A DNA stretch of 19,729 bases from an uncultured Candidatus Saccharibacteria bacterium (GTDB lineage: Bacteria > Patescibacteriota > Saccharimonadia > Saccharimonadales > Saccharimonadaceae). Of this stretch, positions 16,915 to 19,729 are shown one piece after another. Numbering within the stretch: the first letter of the stretch is position 1; every line of letters begins with the position of its first letter. The notes beneath the pieces were generated by a model that was not told the DNA's origin, did not search any database, and worked only from the letters and a program-made list of their open reading frames with translations. Where the stretch lies: NCBI GenBank assembly GCA_938039975.1, contig CALHTM010000007.1, positions 1 through 19,729 on the forward strand, given 5' to 3'. A program made the position numbers and the translations under genes.

Positions 16915-18318
16915 ATGGCAACCAAACTTCCTACCGTCGCTATTATCGGTCGCGCCAATGCTGGTAAAAGTTCGCTATTCAACCGCATCATGCGTTCGCA
17001 GCAAGCCATCGTTGCCCGCGAAGCCGGCACTACTCGCGACAATGTCATCGGTAAAGCATCATATCAAGGCCGTGAATTTTGGCTAGTTGACACCGCCGGC
17101 CTCAAGCCCGCCGAGGACGAATTCGAAGCCAGCATCCAAGACCAAATCACCGAGGCCGCCGAAGCCGCCGACGTCATTCTCGTGGTCGTCGACAGTACCA
17201 AATACCCCAGCGACGAAGACCGCCGTGTCGCCAAAACTGCCCTAAAAAGCCGCAAACCCGTCATTCTCATCACTAACAAAATCGATCTGAAAGGCAACCT
17301 ACCTGATAGCGAATTCTTGCGCCTCGGCATCAAGTCGATCATTCGCACCTCCGCCGAACATAACTCTGGTATCACCGACGTCCTTAGCGAAATCTGCCAA
17401 CACATCCCCGCCAAACAACAAGCCGAACCCAGCGAAACTCTCAAAATCGCCCTTATCGGCCGGCCAAACGTCGGCAAGTCTAGTCTGTTTAATACGCTGG
17501 CTGGCAAACAGCAAGCCATCGTTGCCAGCCGCGCCGGTACCACCCGCGACGTCAACCGCGTCCGCCTGCAATACCACGGGCAAGCGATCGAACTGCTCGA
17601 CACCGCTGGTATCCGCCGCCAGGGCAAGCAAGAGATCGGCATCGAGAAGTTCAGCGTCCTGCGTACCCTCGCCGCCATTGAAGAGGCTGATATTTGCTTT
17701 TTGCTAATGGACGTCAATGAGTTAAGTACCGCCCTAGATCAAAAGCTAGCTGGCATTATCGCCGAAGCAGGCAAGGGGTTAGCTATTGTCGTCAGCAAAT
17801 GGGACGTCGCCCTCGGCAAAGATGCTTACACCCGTGACGCGCTGGCGCCAAAAATCTCGGCGCAATTCGACTTTACACCGTGGGCGCCATTGATTTTCAC
17901 CAGCTCGGTCACCGGCCAGAATGTTGCCAAATTGTTCGACTTAGCCCTCAACATCAATGCGCATCGCCAGCAAAAAACTACTACTCGTAAGCTTAACGAT
18001 CTCCTGCAGCAATCAGTTCAAAAGCATCCGCCAGCTGGCCTGAAAAACACCCATCCAAAGCTGCGCTACATCGTACAAACTGATACCAATCCGCCATGGT
18101 TCGTCATTTACGGCAGCAATTTGAAGTTCGTCCACTGGAGCTACAAACGCTACCTAGAGCGCCAAATTCGCGATATTTTCGATTACACTGGCACGCCGAT
18201 CAAACTATCTTTCCGCGACGAGAAGCAGCTCAAAGCCAACCGCGAACGCGTCGCCCGCGGCCTAGCACCCGTCACCAAAGCCTACAAACAAGCCAAAAAC
18301 GCCGAAAAACAGCTATAA
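16915..18318 (+). CDS. der: Ribosome-assembly GTPase Der (EngA)
   Basis: A 467-residue GTPase with the diagnostic two tandem G domains and a KH-like C-terminal domain, needed for 50S subunit maturation. In the first G domain the P-loop is GRANAGKS (12-19), with DTAG (59-62) and NKID (121-124). In the second they are GRPNVGKS (182-189), DTAG (229-232) and SKWD (294-297). The C-terminal part (about 355-467) contains HPKLRYIVQTDTNPPWFVIY, typical of Der. Two deviations stand out: the first P-loop has Ala-Asn-Ala instead of Pro-Asn-Val, and the second G4 motif is SKWD instead of the usual NKWD. The message is probably leaderless. It is followed by a structured intergenic region without an obvious T-rich terminator. 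Confidence 0.97.
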   Translation: MATKLPTVAIIGRANAGKSSLFNRIMRSQQAIVAREAGTTRDNVIGKASYQGREFWLVDTAGLKPAEDEFEASIQDQITEAAEAADVILVVVDSTKYPSDEDRRVAKTALKSRKPVILITNKIDLKGNLPDSEFLRLGIKSIIRTSAEHNSGITDVLSEICQHIPAKQQAEPSETLKIALIGRPNVGKSSLFNTLAGKQQAIVASRAGTTRDVNRVRLQYHGQAIELLDTAGIRRQGKQEIGIEKFSVLRTLAAIEEADICFLLMDVNELSTALDQKLAGIIAEAGKGLAIVVSKWDVALGKDAYTRDALAPKISAQFDFTPWAPLIFTSSVTGQNVAKLFDLALNINAHRQQKTTTRKLNDLLQQSVQKHPPAGLKNTHPKLRYIVQTDTNPPWFVIYGSNLKFVHWSYKRYLERQIRDIFDYTGTPIKLSFRDEKQLKANRERVARGLAPVTKAYKQAKNAEKQL

Positions 18319-18328
18319 AACCACATTT

Positions 18329-18429
18329 TTGACAAAAACCCTTGATGTTTTGTTCTATTAGTGATATATAATATATATTAGCTTTTGTTGACAGATGTTT
18401 GACGTTTTGTCCAAAAGTGTATTTTGACA
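18329..18429 (+). promoter_or_regulatory. Promoter region with repeated TTGAC boxes
   Basis: This AT-rich stretch after der holds five TTGA(C/T) boxes on the plus strand: 18329, 18342, 18388, 18399 and 18424. Two of the pairs form a composite direct repeat (TTGACA, 5-7 bases, then TTGAYGTTTTGTYC at 18342-18355 and 18399-18412). A perfect TATAAT (18367-18372) overlaps a 12-base palindrome (18369-18380). The likeliest promoter uses that TATAAT with TTGATG (18342-18347), but the 19-base spacing is long. The repeats may be operator sites for a dimeric regulator, or alternative -35 elements. It should drive the small gene at 18591. Confidence 0.45.
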
Positions 18430-18443
18430 AGCAGTTGAGAATA

Positions 18444-18530
18444 GAGCAAGGTGAGATTTTATGGCGTTATTTTAGCGAAGGCAAAATAGTGTCGTGAAAC
18501 CTCATTTTGCTCAGGCGCCATCCGGGCGTC
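18444..18530 (+). promoter_or_regulatory. Structured leader RNA of the small membrane protein gene
   Basis: A long outer helix of 12 pairs (18444-18455 with 18501-18512, two of them G-U) encloses an inner hairpin (TATTTT with AAAATA, then GC-GAAG-GC, about 18469-18488). Next to it is a 6-pair GC-rich hairpin (18514-18519 with 18525-18530, one G-U). The 5' strand of the outer helix contains AAGGTGAG, a good ribosome site for a four-codon open frame (ATG at 18461, stop 18473-18475). I do not recognise a known riboswitch class. The arrangement could be an attenuator-like leader or a small RNA; it was seen by eye only. Confidence 0.45.
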
Positions 18531-18555
18531 GAGCAGTGTTTTTTGCAAGAAAGCA

Positions 18556-18570
18556 CAGGCATCCCGCCTG
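18556..18570 (+). other. Hairpin just before the ribosome site
   Basis: CAGGC (18556-18560) and GCCTG (18566-18570) form a five-pair stem with loop ATCCC, directly upstream of the GAGGAG ribosome site (18574-18579). It could tune initiation at 18591. Confidence 0.4.
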
Positions 18571-18590
18571 GGTGAGGAGAGAGTGGCAAA

Positions 18591-18980
18591 ATGCGATACC
18601 GCGACAACTCAGAGAAGGGGCTCGTCCTGGCCATCGTCTTTATCATCATTGCTATTTTCGGCATCCGGGGCTGCGCCACTTCGGTGGCGCAGTCTAGCAG
18701 CTACACAGAGGTTGTGGAGATCTGTGGCAAGGATGTGGTGTCTACAGGAGAAGGCAGACACGAATACCGTGTCTACACTTCTGGCGAAACCTACGTGGTG
18801 AAAGACTACTACGGCACGGGTGGTGCCAGATTTAATAGCGCGGATACGTATGGAAGAATCCAGGTAGGAAAGACCTACCTGGTTCGGTCTCATGGACTGA
18901 GATTCGCGCCTTTCTCTGTTTTCCGAAACATCGAGACGGTCACAGACACCACACAGCGGGCCACCGGCACCTGCGGCTGA
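18591..18980 (+). CDS. Small single-pass membrane protein, phage-like family
   Basis: A 129-residue protein of unknown function. After a short charged N-terminus comes one hydrophobic helix (about 10-27) ending in RGC, which is not a proper lipobox. The remaining 100 residues would be extracytoplasmic, with three cysteines in all (28, 45, 128). The segment 59-114, with YRVYTSGETY, ARFNSADTYGRIQVGKTY and a PFSVFRNI ending, resembles from memory a family of small proteins common in phages and prophages whose function is not known. GAGGAG lies 11 bases before the ATG. Codon choice (GTG, CTG, GAG, AGA) differs from der next door, hinting at outside origin. It is bracketed by a structured leader and a hammerhead ribozyme, and no other gene is in the same unit. 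Confidence 0.75.
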   Translation: MRYRDNSEKGLVLAIVFIIIAIFGIRGCATSVAQSSSYTEVVEICGKDVVSTGEGRHEYRVYTSGETYVVKDYYGTGGARFNSADTYGRIQVGKTYLVRSHGLRFAPFSVFRNIETVTDTTQRATGTCG

Positions 18981-18985
18981 GACCC

Positions 18986-19057
18986 GCGAGCTGGCAAGCC
19001 GCCGAGAATACTTGGCGGTTCTCTCCGCCGCACATATTCTCCTGCTTGTCAGTTCGC
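18986..19057 (+). other. Long hairpin competing with hammerhead stem III
   Basis: Bases 18986-18999 pair with 19044-19057 over 14 consecutive positions, two of them G-U. Inside, GAGAATA (19004-19010) pairs with TATTCTC (19035-19041), and GGCGG (19014-19018) with CCGCC (19025-19029). The outer helix uses AGTTCGC (19051-19057), the 5' strand of ribozyme stem III, so this hairpin and the ribozyme cannot form at once. After ribozyme cleavage the upstream RNA would end two bases past this helix. A smaller alternative hairpin (18999-19006 with 19011-19018, AATA loop) is also possible. Confidence 0.7.
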
Positions 19058-19107
19058 TCCATAGATGCGTATCTATGCTGATGAGTCGGAAACGACGAAA
19101 GCGAACT
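19051..19107 (+). ncRNA. Type III hammerhead self-cleaving ribozyme
   Basis: All parts of the hammerhead fold are present. Stem III is AGTTCGCT (19051-19058) with AGCGAACT (19100-19107), eight pairs including the required A15.1-U16.1. C19059 is the cleavage-site base (triplet CUC), so the cut falls between 19059 and 19060. Stem I is CATAGAT (19060-19066) with ATCTATG (19071-19077), closed by GCGT. The core CUGAUGA follows (19078-19084). Stem II is GTCG (19085-19088) with CGAC (19093-19096), closed by a GAAA loop. GAA (19097-19099) completes the core. Stem III is the open stem, hence type III. Every helix is fully Watson-Crick. It lies in the 3' untranslated region of the small membrane protein gene, on the same strand, and is followed by a short T-run (19107-19110). 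Confidence 0.93.
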
Positions 19108-19108
19108 T

Positions 19109-19729
19109 TTATCCAAACATCACTAGTTGCGCCACTAGTGCTTCGCGCGTGATTTCATCTGCCCGTTCGCCGATGAGCACAATTTTTGCCGCCTCCTCAG
19201 GCCTGGCATGAGCTATCTGAATTTGCTGCTCGGTCGCCTCCACATGCTGGCGCGCGCCGTTATCACTAATAAAGCACCCCTTCATCCGCCGTAGGCCATA
19301 CGCCGCAAATAATTCCGGCCATATTTTCTCCAACGTCGTCGCCGTAATTTTCATGCCCGAAACATCCAGCACCGCATACGTCGGATTATCCGGCACCGCC
19401 AGCTCGCCGTCGTACGTATCAAAGAAAGCCAATAGTCCCGACGGCGTAGTTATTTTACTGAGGTCAAACCGACCGTGCGGCGCGCTGAGCACCTTGGCGT
19501 AGGACAGGGCGCGCCGTTTTATGTCGTATTCAGCTCGCTCGCTATCATTCAGCAAATCTTCCTTGGTCACCAAAATCACGTCTGCCGCCTGTAGCTCAAC
19601 TTCGCGCGCTGGCTCGATCCCGCGTAAAATCTCGTGCGCATCGATCACGTAAAAACTCTGCATCAACTCATACTTATTGAAGATTTGTGCATTTATCAAT
19701 TTCTCGACCAAGTTCATCGTTCGCGCCAC
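19109..19729 (-). CDS. CobW-family GTPase, C-terminal part (5' end outside window)
   Basis: The last 206 or so codons of a larger gene whose start lies beyond the window edge. The piece begins inside the GTPase domain: SFYVIDAHEIL, then VELQAADVILVTKEDLL, which matches the QxxxAD...NKxDL region of G3E (CobW/COG0523) proteins, with TKED in place of NKxD. The end fits the CobW C-terminal domain: GLRRMKGCFIS near 125-135 of the segment shown and KIVLIGERADEITREAL near the end. These proteins are nucleotide-dependent metal chaperones for zinc or cobalt. The P-loop would be upstream, so I cannot check it. The TAA at 19111-19109 lies two bases from the ribozyme's last base on the opposite strand, so the two transcription units converge. 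Confidence 0.75.
   Translation of the reverse strand: MARTMNLVEKLINAQIFNKYELMQSFYVIDAHEILRGIEPAREVELQAADVILVTKEDLLNDSERAEYDIKRRALSYAKVLSAPHGRFDLSKITTPSGLLAFFDTYDGELAVPDNPTYAVLDVSGMKITATTLEKIWPELFAAYGLRRMKGCFISDNGARQHVEATEQQIQIAHARPEEAAKIVLIGERADEITREALVAQLVMFG
19121..19140. repeat. Inverted repeat at the end of the CobW-family gene
   Basis: CACTAGT (19121-19127) and ACTAGTG (19134-19140) form a perfect seven-pair inverted repeat with a six-base loop, within the last codons of the CobW-family gene. Neither side has a T-run, so terminator function is doubtful. It would also lie in any plus-strand transcript reading past the ribozyme. Confidence 0.4.

Noticed and set aside
17064..17717. A 217-codon open frame on the minus strand opposite der
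   Set aside because: It lies entirely inside a clearly conserved gene; its Arg/Ser/Leu-rich product matches no family, and it is an antisense shadow of the GC-rich codon pattern.
18430..18600. A second self-cleaving ribozyme in the leader that could give a circular RNA with the one at 19051
   Set aside because: I looked for a CUGAUGA core with GAA and a cleavage triplet and found none; no other ribozyme class could be recognised by eye.
18494..18801. Other plus-strand frames overlapping the small membrane protein gene (18494-18697 and 18583-18801)
   Set aside because: They lack a good ribosome site and show Arg/His-rich products without domains; the 18591 frame has a ribosome site, a membrane helix and a family-like pattern.
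18998..19024. The 19011-19018 hairpin as an intrinsic terminator of the small gene
   Set aside because: The stem is good, but it is followed by TTCTCTCC and not a T-run, and the same bases are better used in the longer nested hairpin before the ribozyme.
1..19729. tRNA or rRNA genes, CRISPR arrays, insertion sequences, integrases
   Set aside because: None seen in the intergenic stretches on either strand, and no transposase or integrase motif in any real gene.

Overview
The window looks like chromosome of a small-genome bacterium with intermediate GC. A candidate phylum (CPR) member such as Saccharibacteria/TM7 is my best guess. This rests on gene style: a LytR-CpsA-Psr protein with three N-terminal membrane segments, a VanZ-like protein beside a compact Wzx/Wzy-type glycan locus, a response regulator with a very long Pro/Ala tail, and several promoters whose -10 box sits only about 9-17 bases before the ATG. 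Taxonomy is inference; no marker RNA is present.

Region 1 (42-760, minus strand) holds a membrane-anchored LysM-like protein. Region 2 (about 830-10583, plus strand) is a surface polysaccharide locus read from a strong extended -10 promoter. In order it encodes a Wzz/YveK-type chain-length protein, an initiating undecaprenyl-phosphate sugar transferase, a GT4 glycosyltransferase, an EpsG/Wzy-like polymerase, a tandem-domain GT2 glycosyltransferase, a pyruvyl transferase, a Wzx flippase, a VanZ-family protein and, from its own promoter, an LCP ligase. Together these can start, extend, decorate, flip, polymerise and attach a glycan. The middle (about 3130-7235) is much more AT-rich than its flanks, as expected for an exchangeable serotype cassette.

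Region 3 (10639-12339, minus strand) is an htpX-alpha/beta hydrolase pair. It diverges from region 4 (12510-18318, plus strand): a PAS histidine kinase, a receiver-only response regulator with a tail of about 385 residues, an RsuA/RluB-type pseudouridine synthase, and the ribosome-assembly GTPase Der.

Region 5 (18319-19108) is the most unusual part. It has a repeat-rich promoter region with several TTGAC-type boxes, a structured leader of about 150 nt, and a small single-pass membrane protein gene. Just after that gene lies a complete type III hammerhead self-cleaving ribozyme (19051-19107) with every core nucleotide in place. An upstream segment (18986-18999) can pair with the 5' strand of ribozyme stem III, so the mRNA left after cleavage could refold into a terminal hairpin ending two nucleotides from the cut. 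This looks like a ribozyme-based 3'-end-forming or switch unit. Region 6 (19109-end, minus strand) is the C-terminal part of a CobW-family GTPase gene, whose stop codon lies two bases past the ribozyme.
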